A DNA stretch of 64,000 bases from Clostridia bacterium (GTDB lineage: Bacteria; Bacillota; Clostridia; TANB77; CAG-508): positions 90,553 to 154,552 of the forward strand of contig CAAGKK010000025.1 in NCBI GenBank assembly GCA_900770385.1. The letters are read 5' to 3'. Shown in pieces: positions 15,858 to 25,173 of this stretch. A program made the translations under genes and the position numbers. The notes below the pieces were generated by a model, which was not told the origin of the DNA, did no database searches, and saw only the letters and a list, made by a program, of their open reading frames with translations. The stretch's first letter is position 1, and each line of letters starts with the position of its first letter.

Positions 15858-15872
15858 AGACAAAACTTGTCT
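15858..15872. promoter_or_regulatory. Operator-like inverted repeat at the S24 repressor promoter
   Basis: AGACAA-AAC-TTGTCT overlaps the -35 region of the minus-strand promoter (TAGACA, 17 bp, TATAAT at about 15851-15846) of the S24 repressor gene. It shares the TTGTC half-site with the larger repeat at 15916-15950. Autoregulation or cross-regulation of the divergent pair is inferred. Confidence 0.55.
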
Positions 15873-15915
15873 AGTAGTAAACTAAAAGTTTTAAAAATTG
15901 TCATAAAAGTATTGA

Positions 15916-15950
15916 CTTGTCAAAAAGTAATATGATAACATTTTGACAAG
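15916..15950. promoter_or_regulatory. Operator-like inverted repeat before the small HTH gene
   Basis: A perfect 10-bp inverted repeat, CTTGTCAAAA (15916-15925) and TTTTGACAAG (15941-15950), with 15 bp between. It covers the likely promoter of the small HTH gene (TTGACT 15913-15918, TAACAT 15936-15941, 17-bp spacer). The geometry fits a dimeric HTH repressor. Confidence 0.6.
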
Positions 15951-15963
15951 AAGAGGTGATAAA

Positions 15964-16161
15964 ATGTATAACAACAAAATAAGAAAGTTTAGAGAAAGTA
16001 AAAACAAAACTTTAAAAGAACTAGCAAATGAAGTAGGAATATCAGCAGGGTATTTATCACATTTAGAAAGAGGTAGTAGAAGCAATCCATCAAAAGAAGT
16101 AATGGAAAGAATAGCTGATGCACTTGATAGCTCAATAGCAACAATATTTTTTTCTAAATAG
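15964..16161 (+). CDS. Small HTH (XRE-family) transcriptional regulator
   Basis: This 65-residue protein consists only of a Cro/CI-type helix-turn-helix: KIRKFRESKNKTLKELANE, recognition helix ISAGYLSHLERGS, and a closing helix VMERIADALD. ATG 15964 follows SD GAGGTGAT; the upstream TTG belongs to the operator. It lacks any sensing or cleavage domain. It is divergent from the S24 repressor, so the pair may form a small switch. The downstream VanW gene is 113 bases away in the same direction. Confidence 0.88.
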   Translation: MYNNKIRKFRESKNKTLKELANEVGISAGYLSHLERGSRSNPSKEVMERIADALDSSIATIFFSK

Positions 16162-16274
16162 TTGTATATTCTGTATTTTTACGAATAAAATTAATAATAA
16201 TTTAATTTTTTTTATTGTAATGTTTTGTCTGTTATGATAATATTTTGATGTAAAAAGAATAAAGGGAGTTTTTT

Positions 16275-18080
16275 ATGGAAGAAGAAAAAAAATTGCAAGA
16301 AAAAGATTTGGAAAATAAAAATACAGAAGAAATAAAAGAAGAAGAAAAAACAGTAGAAAATCAAGAAGAAAAAGAAATAGTAGTTCAAGAAGAGCCAGAA
16401 CAACAAGAAGAACAACAAGAAGATAATGATACTATTGAAGAAAAAACAGAAAATAATCATAAAAAAATTAATAAAAAAGGCATTATAATTATTGTTATTT
16501 GCCTAATAGTTTTAATGTTTCTATCTACAATTTTTGCAATTATAAATATAAATAACGAAAAAATAATAAAAGGTGTTTATATACAAGGAATGGATGTTTC
16601 TAATCTTACAGAGGAAGAAGCAAAAAATAAATTACAACAAAAGGCAGAAGAAATATATAAAAAAGATATAACACTAGAATATAAAGAATACAATGAAACT
16701 ATTACACCAGAACAAATTGAGGCAGAATTTAATTTTGATGAAGCGGTAAAAGAAGCTTACAGTATAGGAAAAACTAATAACATAATAATAGATAACTTTA
16801 CTATATTAAAAGCAAACATATTAAAAACTAATATTGATATTCAAATAAAATACAACAAAGAAATATTATCAGATATGATAAAAAATATGGATAAAGAAAT
16901 ACCAGGAGCAGTAAAAGAAGTTTCTTACGAAATAGATGATGATAAGCTACTTATAACAAAAGGCGCAGCAGGAGTAGCAATAAATGAAGAAAAATTAGAA
17001 AAGCAAATAATTGAAAACATAAAAAATCAATTTAATAACAAAGAAGAAAAAGAACAAATACCAGTTACAAAAAAAGAAGAAGAAAAAATTAATATAGAAC
17101 AGATATATAAAGAAATATATAAAGAACCTCAAGATGCATATGTAGAACAAGAACCATTTAAACTACATGTAGAAGAAAATGGACTTGATTTTGCAATAGC
17201 AATGGACGAAGCAAAAGAACTATTAAAAGAAGAAAAAGAAACATACGAAATACCACTAAAAATAACAAAACCAAAAGTAAAAACAGAAGACCTAGGAGAT
17301 AAAATATTTAAACAAACTTTATCTAAGTATACAACAATTTATGATGCTGGGAATACCAGTAGATCAACTAATATAGCTATCGCAACAAGAACAATTAATG
17401 GCACAATTATATTACCAGGAGAAACATTTTCTTATAATAAAGTATTAGGAAATACAACAAAAGAAAAAGGATACCAATTAGGTGGAGCATATGTTGGAGG
17501 AAAAGTAGTTCAAGCATATGGAGGAGGAATTTGTCAAGTATCTACAACTTTGTATAATGCAGTTTTATATGCAAACTTAGAGATTGTAGAGAGGTATAAT
17601 CATTCATATGCAGTAAGTTATGTTCCAGCAGGAAGAGACGCAACAGTGTCATATGGAGGAAAAGATTTTAAATTTAAAAATACAAGAACATATCCTGTAA
17701 AAATAGTTGCAAGTGCAAAAAATGGAGTAGTAAGTATTTCATTAACAGGAATAAAAGAAGAAAAAGAATATGAAATAGAATTAAAAAGCAAAGTATTAAG
17801 TACAACACCATATCAAATAACTTATCAAAATAATAGCTCTTTACCAGAAGGAAAACAAAAAATCATACAAAAAGGATATAATGGGCTAAAAAGTAAAGCA
17901 TATAAAACTATAAAATATAATGGAAAAGTAATATCTACAACACTACTATCAGCAGATACTTATCAACCAATGAATAGGATAATAGAAAAAGGAACAAAAA
18001 CAACTAAAAAAGATAATACAGAAACAAAAAATACTGAAGAACCAAAAGAAGAAACAAATATAATAGTTAGTGAACCTTAA
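16275..18080 (+). CDS. Membrane-anchored VanW-family protein with G5 domain
   Basis: This 601-residue protein has a cytoplasmic Glu/Gln/Lys-rich head (1-65), one membrane segment at about 70-92 (IIIIVICLIVLMFLSTIFAI), two peptidoglycan-binding-like regions (about 95-230 and 280-340), a VanW domain (about 350-490, with GGGICQVSTTLYNA and SYVPAGRDATVSYG), a G5 domain (about 500-570), and a charged tail. VanW proteins are widespread in Firmicutes and thought to act at the cell wall; the link to vancomycin resistance is historical only. SD AAGGGAG before ATG. Confidence 0.9.
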   Translation: MEEEKKLQEKDLENKNTEEIKEEEKTVENQEEKEIVVQEEPEQQEEQQEDNDTIEEKTENNHKKINKKGIIIIVICLIVLMFLSTIFAIININNEKIIKGVYIQGMDVSNLTEEEAKNKLQQKAEEIYKKDITLEYKEYNETITPEQIEAEFNFDEAVKEAYSIGKTNNIIIDNFTILKANILKTNIDIQIKYNKEILSDMIKNMDKEIPGAVKEVSYEIDDDKLLITKGAAGVAINEEKLEKQIIENIKNQFNNKEEKEQIPVTKKEEEKINIEQIYKEIYKEPQDAYVEQEPFKLHVEENGLDFAIAMDEAKELLKEEKETYEIPLKITKPKVKTEDLGDKIFKQTLSKYTTIYDAGNTSRSTNIAIATRTINGTIILPGETFSYNKVLGNTTKEKGYQLGGAYVGGKVVQAYGGGICQVSTTLYNAVLYANLEIVERYNHSYAVSYVPAGRDATVSYGGKDFKFKNTRTYPVKIVASAKNGVVSISLTGIKEEKEYEIELKSKVLSTTPYQITYQNNSSLPEGKQKIIQKGYNGLKSKAYKTIKYNGKVISTTLLSADTYQPMNRIIEKGTKTTKKDNTETKNTEEPKEETNIIVSEP

Positions 18081-18100
18081 AAATAATTAATAGAAAAATA

Positions 18101-18130
18101 TAATGGGCGGACATTATTGTCCGCCCATTA
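18101..18130. repeat. GGGCGGAC palindrome, perfect-hairpin copy
   Basis: TAATGGGCGGACA and TGTCCGCCCATTA form a perfect 13-bp stem with a TTAT loop. It is the most symmetrical member of the dispersed family found at about ten places in the window. Lying 20 bases after the VanW stop, it may also act as a transcript end, although it lacks a T-run. Confidence 0.7.
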
Positions 18131-18160
18131 TGATTTATTTTGAAATTTCGTTTATAAAAA

Positions 18161-18189
18161 TTGACAAACTAAAATTAAGATAGTATAAT
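18161..18189 (+). promoter_or_regulatory. Promoter of tRNA-Lys(CTT)
   Basis: Consensus TTGACA (18161-18166) and TATAAT (18184-18189) with a 17-bp spacer, 17 bases before the tRNA. Confidence 0.85.
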
Positions 18190-18206
18190 AATAAAAGTTT
18201 AAAAAT

Positions 18207-18282
18207 GCGTTATTAGCTCAGTTGGTAGAGCAGCGGACTCTTAATCCGAAGGTCCAGGGTTCGACCCCCTGATGACGCACCA
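18207..18282 (+). tRNA. tRNA-Lys (CTT)
   Basis: A complete 76-nt cloverleaf with CCA. The acceptor arms are GCGTTAT/ATGACGC with one T-G pair. The anticodon loop CTCTTAA gives CTT. It complements the tRNA-Lys(TTT) at 13.6 kb. Confidence 0.95.
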
Positions 18283-18306
18283 AAATATTAAGTTGTCGTA
18301 CTAGAC

Positions 18307-18337
18307 AAAAAATCAACTGTAAAAGGTTGATTTTTTT
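18307..18337 (+). terminator. Terminator of tRNA-Lys(CTT)
   Basis: AAAAATCAAC and GTTGATTTTTTT form a stem with a TGTAAAAG loop and a T-run. Confidence 0.8.
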
Positions 18338-18345
18338 GTTTTTCT

Positions 18346-18678
18346 TTAATAATTATTTTTTATAATATTAAGTATTTTTTCTAAATCGGTATTATCAGAA
18401 GATTTTAAAGAAGATATAGTTTTTTCATAATCTTTTTTTAAATCCAAAGAAAGTTTTTGGAAATAAGATAAATCAGAATTTAGTAATCTTAATTTAGACT
18501 TGCACTGTAGATAATCTACAATTGTTTGTAGCGTTTTAAATTTTATATCTAAGTTTTGTTCATCTGTTTCAGATAAATCTAATAGTATTTTATTAATAGT
18601 AGCTTCACCATCTGAAATTCTAGTTTCTCCTAAACAATTAGCCGCTTTGTTTCTAAGTTCTGTTAATTTATCTTGCAT
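18346..18678 (-). CDS. Hypothetical protein, helical
   Basis: A 110-residue protein that I do not recognise. It appears all-helical, with heptad-like Leu spacing (LLDLSETDEQNLDIKFKTL, then LLNSDLSYFQKLSLDLKKDY), and has two cysteines and no membrane segment or signal peptide. ATG with SD AAGGGTG. It is a single-gene unit between a tRNA and capA, with terminator hairpins on both sides. Confidence 0.7.
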   Translation of the reverse strand: MQDKLTELRNKAANCLGETRISDGEATINKILLDLSETDEQNLDIKFKTLQTIVDYLQCKSKLRLLNSDLSYFQKLSLDLKKDYEKTISSLKSSDNTDLEKILNIIKNNY

Positions 18679-18768
18679 AAAATCACACCCTTATTCTAAA
18701 ATACATGTCATTAAAATAATATTAACATATAAAAAAACAAAAGTATGTCACAAATTGTCGATTAAACC

Positions 18769-18803
18769 AAAAATACACTACCAAAACAAAAGTAGTGTAT
18801 TTT
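18769..18803. terminator. Terminator after capA-like gene
   Basis: AAAATACACTAC and GTAGTGTATTTT flank a short A-rich loop, with an A-run on the minus-strand exit. It lies just after the capA-like stop codon on the minus strand. Confidence 0.7.
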
Positions 18804-18810
18804 ATATATT

Positions 18811-20019
18811 TTATTTTATTGGTTCACCAACAGTTTTTGTAATATTTTTTTGCTCTGCCTTTAGAGTGTTGTATAAAGTTTTGCTAATATTTGAATTTTG
18901 ACCATTTTCATATTCTGAGATGCTCTTATTTACATCAATTAAAGTATATCGAGTTCTTGATTTAGAATCAGCACCTTTATCATAAAGATAAATAGGAGTA
19001 TAATTTACACTCTCTATAGAAATTTTTCCTTCTGCTGATTTAGTTATTTGTATATCTAATATAACAGAACTTTTGGTATTTGCATAAATTTGACCTGACA
19101 TGAAATTTCCTAAAGAATAAATAACAAATCCATCTTTAGTAGAACCATCTTCCAATTTTATAGTTCTTTTTTCCATAGGCTGTAAAACATGTGGATGACT
19201 ACCTAATATTAAATCAACACCATTATCAAATAAAAAATCTGCTAATTCTTCTTGAGTTTTATTTTGTTTCAATTTATATTCGATTCCCCAATGCATGTTC
19301 ACACAAATTAAATCTACATCCTGTTTTTTTGCTAGTTCTATTTGATTTTTAATTAAATCTTTATCTATTAAATTAACGCTGAAAGATTTATCAGAAGGGA
19401 TAGTTATACCATTTGTTCCATAAGTAAAAGAAAGAAAAGCAATTTTGATTCCATTTACATCTTTTACTAAAATGGTATTTTGTTCTTCTTTAGATCTAGA
19501 AGTACCAGTATGTGAAATTCCAAATTCATCTAAGAAATTTAAAGTGCTCTCTAATCCAGAATAACCTTTATCCATGCAGTGATTATTTGCAGTAGATAAA
19601 ACATCAATTCCTAAATCTTTAATGTTTTTTCCTAAAGCTTCTGGAGTATTAAAAGTTGGATATCCAGAATATCCTCTAGATTTTCCAGCAAATGTGGTTT
19701 CTAAATTTCCAACAGCAATATCTGCATCTTTTATATAAGAAGAAATATTAGTGAAAGTATTAGAAAAATCATAATCTTTAGTTGATGAATTATAAGCATT
19801 TTTAAAATTGGTAGAATGACTCATAATATCACCAATTACTGACATATGAATTGTAGAACTCTTTTTTTCTAAAGTAGAGTTACTTTCTTTTTTATCTGGA
19901 ATATTATCTTTTGGTTCATGTAAAAAAGAAGGTAATTTAAATAGTAAAAAAATAATTATTGCTAATAAAATAATAAAGCGGAAAAACTTTTTATAATTTA
20001 CAATTTTTAATTTTTTCAT
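18811..20019 (-). CDS. capA: CapA-family metallophosphatase-like protein
   Basis: This 402-residue protein is anchored by one N-terminal membrane segment (about 12-28). Its CapA domain has the metallophosphatase-like motifs GDIMSH (about residue 62), VGNLETTF, STANNHCMDKG (Asn-His metal ligands), NMHWGIEY, and LGSHPHVLQPME. CapA is needed for poly-gamma-glutamate capsule or export, but no capB/capC genes are near, and lone homologues are common in Clostridia with unknown substrate. SD GAGGAGG before ATG. It is monocistronic. Confidence 0.9.
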   Translation of the reverse strand: MKKLKIVNYKKFFRFIILLAIIIFLLFKLPSFLHEPKDNIPDKKESNSTLEKKSSTIHMSVIGDIMSHSTNFKNAYNSSTKDYDFSNTFTNISSYIKDADIAVGNLETTFAGKSRGYSGYPTFNTPEALGKNIKDLGIDVLSTANNHCMDKGYSGLESTLNFLDEFGISHTGTSRSKEEQNTILVKDVNGIKIAFLSFTYGTNGITIPSDKSFSVNLIDKDLIKNQIELAKKQDVDLICVNMHWGIEYKLKQNKTQEELADFLFDNGVDLILGSHPHVLQPMEKRTIKLEDGSTKDGFVIYSLGNFMSGQIYANTKSSVILDIQITKSAEGKISIESVNYTPIYLYDKGADSKSRTRYTLIDVNKSISEYENGQNSNISKTLYNTLKAEQKNITKTVGEPIK

Positions 20020-20130
20020 AACATCCTCCTCGAATATAAATTATCATAAAAATATAAGAATTTCAATTGAAATGTATAAAATTAGTAAAAAAAGAAATAT
20101 TAATAAAAAATGAGAAAAGGAGGCAAAGAA

Positions 20131-20319
20131 ATGAAAGTAATAGATAAAATTGCTTTAATTTTAATTATTATTGGAGCAATTAACTGGGGACTAATAGGAA
20201 TTTTTAAATTTAATTTAGTAGAAATGATATTTGGAGATATGACAATGCTAGCAAGACTAATATATATATTAGTTGGAATTTCAGGATTATGGGGAATAAA
20301 ACTAGCAGTAGAAGACTAA
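20131..20319 (+). CDS. DUF378 small membrane protein (YuzA-like)
   Basis: A 62-residue protein from ATG 20131 (SD AGGAGG). It has two membrane segments around the family signature IGAINWGLIGIF and a closing GISGLWGIK. DUF378 proteins are small bacterial membrane proteins of unknown role. It is monocistronic with its own terminator. Confidence 0.88.
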   Translation: MKVIDKIALILIIIGAINWGLIGIFKFNLVEMIFGDMTMLARLIYILVGISGLWGIKLAVED

Positions 20320-20320
20320 T

Positions 20321-20350
20321 AAAAAGCACATAAGAAATGTGCTTTTTATT
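20321..20350 (+). terminator. Terminator of DUF378 gene
   Basis: AAAAAGCACA and TGTGCTTTTT form a stem around a TAAGAA loop directly after the stop codon. Confidence 0.8.
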
Positions 20351-20358
20351 AATAATAT

Positions 20359-20387
20359 TTGCCAAATTCCGTAAAATAATATATAAT
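20359..20387 (+). promoter_or_regulatory. Promoter of ABC-F / tex genes
   Basis: TTGCCA (20359-20364) and TATAAT (20382-20387) with a 17-bp spacer, about 35 bases before the ABC-F gene. The spacer contains TTCCGTAA, as in the gyrA promoter. Confidence 0.7.
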
Positions 20388-20421
20388 CCTATCTGTAATT
20401 AAACTTAAGGAGGAAACAATA

Positions 20422-22002
20422 ATGTTATCAGCAAATAATGTTACAGTTAGATTTGGAAAAAGAGTATTATTTGAAGATGTAAATATTCGTTTTGGAAAAG
20501 GAAACTGTTATGGAATAATAGGGGCAAATGGAGCAGGAAAGTCTACTTTCCTTAAGGTTTTATCAGGAGAACTAGAACCTAGTAAAGGGGAAGTTACGAA
20601 AGAAAAAACAGAAAGATTATCTGTTTTAAAACAAGACCACTTTGCATTTGAAGAATATACAGTTATTGATACAGTAATAATGGGAAACGAAGAATTATAT
20701 AAAATAATGAAAGAAAAAGAAGCAATATATGCAAAACCAGACTTCTCAGAAGAGGATGGAATGAAGGCTGCAAAACTAGAAGAAAGATTTGCAGAGCTAG
20801 ATGGCTGGAATGCAGAATCTGATGCTGCTATTTTACTTAATGATTTAGGAATAACCACAGAAAATCATTATAAATTAATGAGAGAGATAGAAGCAAAAGA
20901 CAAGGTAAAAATACTTTTAGCCCAAGCTTTATTTGGAAATCCAGATATTTTATTACTAGATGAACCAACAAACGACTTAGACTTAAAAAGTATAAATTGG
21001 TTACAAGACTTTTTAATTAATTTTGAAAATACTGTAATAGTAGTATCACATGATAGATATTTCTTAAATAAAGTATGTACACATATAGCAGATGTAGACT
21101 TTGGAAAGATTAAAGTATATCCAGGAAATTATGATTTCTGGTATGAATCCAGTCAATTAGCATTAAAGCAAGCAAAAGAACAAAATAAAAAGAAAGAAGA
21201 AAAAATCAAAGAATTGCAAGAATTTATTGCTAGATTTAGTGCAAATGCTTCAAAATCTAAACAAGCAACATCTAGAAAAAAATCATTAGAAAAAATAGAA
21301 CTAGATGAAATTAAACCATCTAATAGAAAATATCCATACATAGACTTTAAACCAGATAGAGAAGTAGGAAAAGATATATTATCTGTAAAGGGTATATCTA
21401 AAACAATAGATGGAAATAAAATTTTAGATAACATTAGTTTTACTGTTAAAGCAAATGACAAAATAGCAGTATTGGCAGACAACGAAATAGCAAAAACAGT
21501 ATTATTTCAAATATTAGCAGGAGAATTAGAACCAGATAGTGGAGAAATAAAATGGGGAACTACCGTAAGTACAACATATTTTCCAAAAGATAATAATTAT
21601 TTATTTAAAGAAGATATGCCATTAGTAGATTGGTTAAGAGGATACTCAAAAGATCCAGATGAAACTTATGTAAGAGGATTTTTAGGAAGAATGCTATTTT
21701 CTGGAGAAGAAGCTTTAAAAAATGTATCTGTATTATCTGGTGGAGAAAAAGTTAGATGTGTATTTTCTAAAATGATGCTTTCAGGAGCTAATTTTATAAT
21801 ATTAGATGAACCAACAAACCATTTAGACATGGAAAGTATTACAGCATTAAATGAAGGAATGAGTAAATTTAAAGGAAATATGATATTTACATCACATGAT
21901 CATCAATTAACACAAACTGTTGCAAATAGAATATTAGATATAAAAGAAACAGGTTTAGTAGATAGAGAAGTAACATATAATGAATATTTAGAATTAGAAT
22001 AG
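20422..22002 (+). CDS. ABC-F family ATPase (YbiT-like)
   Basis: This 526-residue soluble protein has two ABC cassettes and no membrane segments, so it acts on ribosomes rather than in transport. Walker A of cassette 1 is GANGAGKST, with Walker B LLLDEPTNDLD. Cassette 2 has the signature LSGGEK and IILDEPTNHLDMES. The linker (about 245-310) is Lys-rich (FSANASKSKQATSRKK), typical of the P-site tRNA interaction motif. In cassette 2 the P-loop is degenerate (ADNEIAKTVLF instead of GxxGxGKS), as in YbiT-type proteins. Antibiotic resistance is not implied. SD AAGGAGG. tex follows 40 bases later. Confidence 0.9.
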   Translation: MLSANNVTVRFGKRVLFEDVNIRFGKGNCYGIIGANGAGKSTFLKVLSGELEPSKGEVTKEKTERLSVLKQDHFAFEEYTVIDTVIMGNEELYKIMKEKEAIYAKPDFSEEDGMKAAKLEERFAELDGWNAESDAAILLNDLGITTENHYKLMREIEAKDKVKILLAQALFGNPDILLLDEPTNDLDLKSINWLQDFLINFENTVIVVSHDRYFLNKVCTHIADVDFGKIKVYPGNYDFWYESSQLALKQAKEQNKKKEEKIKELQEFIARFSANASKSKQATSRKKSLEKIELDEIKPSNRKYPYIDFKPDREVGKDILSVKGISKTIDGNKILDNISFTVKANDKIAVLADNEIAKTVLFQILAGELEPDSGEIKWGTTVSTTYFPKDNNYLFKEDMPLVDWLRGYSKDPDETYVRGFLGRMLFSGEEALKNVSVLSGGEKVRCVFSKMMLSGANFIILDEPTNHLDMESITALNEGMSKFKGNMIFTSHDHQLTQTVANRILDIKETGLVDREVTYNEYLELE

Positions 22003-22042
22003 ATAATAAAAAATGAATAATAACAGATAGGAAGTAAAGTAA

Positions 22043-24202
22043 ATGGATAAAATAATACAAACGATAGTAAATGAATTTAATATAAAACAAACACAAGTTG
22101 AAAACACAGTAAAATTAATAGACGAAGGAAATACAATACCATTTATAGCAAGATATAGAAAAGAAATAACAGGAAACTTAAGTGATGAAACTTTAAGAGA
22201 TTTATCAGAAAGACTTAATTATTTAAGAAACCTAGAAAAAAGAAAAGAAGAAGTTGTAAAAATAATAGATGAACAAGGTAAATTAACAGACGAATTATTA
22301 ATAGCAATAGGAACAGCAAAAACACTTTCTGAAGTAGAAGATTTATATAGACCATACAAACAAAAGAAAAGAACAAGAGCAACAATAGCAAAGGAAAAAG
22401 GATTAGAACCTTTGGCTAAGATTATTTTAGAACAAAAGGAAAATAAACCAATCTTAGAAATAGCAGAAGAATTCGTTAGCAAAGAAGATGAATCAAAACC
22501 AAGTAATGCAGAAGAGGCAATAAATGGAGCTTTAGATATAATTGCAGAAGACATTTCAGATAATGCTAAATATAGAAAATATATAAAATCTGCATGTTAT
22601 AGAGAAGCTTTAATAGAAACAAAGGCTGCTAAAAAAGATGAGAAATCAAATTATGAAATGTATTATGAATTTGCAGAACAAATTAATAAAATACCAAGCC
22701 ATAGAATATTAGCAATTAATAGAGGAGAAAAAGAAGAATTTTTAAAAGTAAAAATAAATAAACCAGAAGAGAAAATATTAAATTATATAGAAAAAGACAT
22801 AATAAAAGGAAACAATCAATTTGAAGAATTATTAAAAACATGTATTTTAGATAGTTTTAAAAGATTAATAGAACCTTCAATAGATAGGGAAATAAGAGCG
22901 GATTTAACAGAAAAAGCAGAAGAACAAGCAATAAAAGTTTTTGGTGAAAATGCAAAACAATTGCTATTAGGAGCACCACTTAAAGATCTAGTTGTAATGG
23001 GATTTGACCCAGCATACAGAACAGGATGTAAAATTGCTGTAATAGATGAAACAGGAAAAGTATTGGCAACAACTACTGTTTATCCAACTGCTCCTCAAAA
23101 TGATGTTAAAGGTGCAAAAGAGGAACTATTAAAACTAATAAATAAATATAATATAAATATGATAGCAATAGGAAATGGAACAGCTTCGAGAGAATCAGAA
23201 ATGTTTGTGTCAGAAATGATAAAAGAAGCAAAACATGAAGTATATTATGCTATTGTAAGCGAAGCGGGAGCATCTGTATACTCTGCATCAAAACTTGCAA
23301 CAGAAGAATATCCAGATATAAATGTTTCTTTAAGAGGAGCAATATCAATAGCGAGGAGATTACAAGATCCTTTAGCGGAACTTGTAAAAATAGATCCAAA
23401 AGCCATAGGCGTAGGGCAATATCAACACGATGTAAATCAAAAAAGATTAAATGAAAGTTTAACAGGAGTTGTAGAAGATGCTGTTAATAAAGTTGGTGTG
23501 GATGTAAATACTGCAACACCATCATTACTTTCATATGTATCTGGGATAAATAAAACTATAGCAGGAAACATTGTAAAATATAGAGATGAAAATGGAAAAT
23601 TAAAAAATAGAAAGGAGCTATTAAAAGTTCCAAAGCTAGGAAAAGCAGCATATGAACAATGCGCAGGTTTTATAAGAATATTTAATGGAGATAACCCATT
23701 AGAAATAACTGCGGTACACCCAGAGAGCTATAAAGTTACAGAAGAACTATTAAAAGAAATAGGATTTAATAAAAATGATTTATTAAATAAAGATACTCTT
23801 AAAGAAATAAAAAGCAAGCTTGCAAGTATTAATATAGAAAAAACAGCAAAGGAATTACAAGTAGGAGAATTAACCCTAAACGATATAATAAAAGAACTTT
23901 CAAAACCAGGAAGAGATCCTAGAGAAGATATGCCAAAGCCAATATTAAGAAGTGATGTGTTAAAATTTGAAGATTTAAAAGAAGGAATGGTATTAACAGG
24001 AACAGTAAGAAATGTAATAGATTTTGGAGCATTTGTAGATATAGGAGTAAAACATGACGGGCTAGTACATATTTCTCAAATGAGTGAAGGATTTGTAAAA
24101 AATCCAAGAGATGTTGTATCAGTAGGCGATATAGTAAAAGTAAAGGTTTTAAATATAGATTTTGAAAGACAAAAAGTAGGATTAACAATGAAAATAGAAT
24201 AA
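22043..24202 (+). CDS. tex: Tex, RNA-binding transcription accessory protein
   Basis: A 719-residue Tex protein. The N-terminal helical part has TIPFIARYRKE, the YqgF-like RNase H fold has VMGFDPAYRTGCK, the helix-hairpin-helix region has SYVSGINKTIAGNIV and LLKVPKLGKAAYEQCAGF, and the C-terminal S1 domain (about 645-719) has GTVRNVIDFGAFVDIG and HDGLVHISQMS. The full length and order match Tex of other bacteria. It is probably co-transcribed with the ABC-F gene, and a strong terminator follows. Confidence 0.97.
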   Translation: MDKIIQTIVNEFNIKQTQVENTVKLIDEGNTIPFIARYRKEITGNLSDETLRDLSERLNYLRNLEKRKEEVVKIIDEQGKLTDELLIAIGTAKTLSEVEDLYRPYKQKKRTRATIAKEKGLEPLAKIILEQKENKPILEIAEEFVSKEDESKPSNAEEAINGALDIIAEDISDNAKYRKYIKSACYREALIETKAAKKDEKSNYEMYYEFAEQINKIPSHRILAINRGEKEEFLKVKINKPEEKILNYIEKDIIKGNNQFEELLKTCILDSFKRLIEPSIDREIRADLTEKAEEQAIKVFGENAKQLLLGAPLKDLVVMGFDPAYRTGCKIAVIDETGKVLATTTVYPTAPQNDVKGAKEELLKLINKYNINMIAIGNGTASRESEMFVSEMIKEAKHEVYYAIVSEAGASVYSASKLATEEYPDINVSLRGAISIARRLQDPLAELVKIDPKAIGVGQYQHDVNQKRLNESLTGVVEDAVNKVGVDVNTATPSLLSYVSGINKTIAGNIVKYRDENGKLKNRKELLKVPKLGKAAYEQCAGFIRIFNGDNPLEITAVHPESYKVTEELLKEIGFNKNDLLNKDTLKEIKSKLASINIEKTAKELQVGELTLNDIIKELSKPGRDPREDMPKPILRSDVLKFEDLKEGMVLTGTVRNVIDFGAFVDIGVKHDGLVHISQMSEGFVKNPRDVVSVGDIVKVKVLNIDFERQKVGLTMKIE

Positions 24203-24229
24203 AGGACGACAATTAGTCGTCCTTTTTTA
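24201..24229 (+). terminator. Terminator after tex
   Basis: AAAGGACGAC (24201-24210) and GTCGTCCTTT (24216-24225) form a stem followed by T residues. It starts at the tex stop codon. Confidence 0.88.
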
Positions 24230-24236
24230 TCATTTA

Positions 24237-25118
24237 TTAAACTTCTTGAGAATCTATTTTTACATCTCCGTCTACCTTTTTTACTTCAGGTACAGATAAT
24301 CTTTCATAGAAAGCTGCTATTGTAACTTGAACATATGGAACTAACCATAAGATACCAATACCAAAAGGTATTGAGGCAAGTATAGCCCATCCGATGAAAG
24401 AAAGTTCAGTAAGGAATAAATCTCCTCTGTGTCCTTTCATTAAATCTTCACTTCTTTGAACACAATCTTTTGTTGATAATGTTGGATTATCAAAACAAAT
24501 ATAATATGATAAAGAATAAAGAAGACCTCTAGCTATGCCATAAACTATACCAGTAAGGTAAAGTATAACTGATACTATAATTAAAACAGTATAAGCTGTA
24601 CCTGTTATAGCAGATGTTTTAGCTGGAGCTGCAGTAACACGAGGTGTTGTTATACTAGTTGTTGAAATAGAAGCAGATGTAGCAGAAGTTAATTCAGTAG
24701 TTTCTTTCATAGTATATTCGGCAGCACTAGCAGCTTTATTTATTATTGAAGAATTACTAGAAAATGCTAATACTACGAAAAGTACTATAGAAGCAATTAT
24801 GCATAAAATTGGTACAAACATTTTTACGATTGTATACCAAGCAACTCCCCATGCTCTACCAAATCTAGAAAATCCTTCTTTTAGAAAATCAATACAAGAA
24901 ACATCTTTTCCTCTTTTGATGTTCAAGAAAGAAATTGTTAATCCTAATGCGATAGGAACAGAGACAACTAACCATGCTAATTCAAAGATTAAAGAACCTT
25001 TAAGGATAGAAGAAAATATTCCTGCAATTAAACCATATATTAAAGTTATAAGTACAGCAGTTCCCCATTTTCCCTTTAAAGCTTCTCTAGCTTCTTGTCT
25101 AAGCTCTGATGGTGGCAT
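24237..25118 (-). CDS. DUF975 family integral membrane protein
   Basis: This 293-residue protein matches the DUF975 layout: N-terminal LRQEAREALKGKWGTAV, then about five or six membrane segments, and the family motif YYICFDNP near residue 215 followed by GHRGDLFLTELSFIGW. A Ser/Thr/Ala-rich insert of about 45 residues (about 125-170) is probably an extracytoplasmic loop. Function is unknown. SD AAGGGGGAG. It lies downstream of the response regulator on the same strand, 55 bases away. Confidence 0.88.
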   Translation of the reverse strand: MPPSELRQEAREALKGKWGTAVLITLIYGLIAGIFSSILKGSLIFELAWLVVSVPIALGLTISFLNIKRGKDVSCIDFLKEGFSRFGRAWGVAWYTIVKMFVPILCIIASIVLFVVLAFSSNSSIINKAASAAEYTMKETTELTSATSASISTTSITTPRVTAAPAKTSAITGTAYTVLIIVSVILYLTGIVYGIARGLLYSLSYYICFDNPTLSTKDCVQRSEDLMKGHRGDLFLTELSFIGWAILASIPFGIGILWLVPYVQVTIAAFYERLSVPEVKKVDGDVKIDSQEV

Positions 25119-25173
25119 AAAAAACTCCCCCTTTCATTTGTTAATATCTATTATTAAAAATTAATAATATTCT

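Noticed and set aside
16275..18080. VanW as a sign of a vancomycin-resistance cluster
   Set aside because: No vanHAX, vanRS or related genes are present. VanW/G5 proteins are common in Firmicutes without resistance.
20422..22002. ABC-F gene as an antibiotic-resistance determinant
   Set aside because: It resembles housekeeping YbiT-type proteins and is paired with tex, not with a resistance operon or leader.
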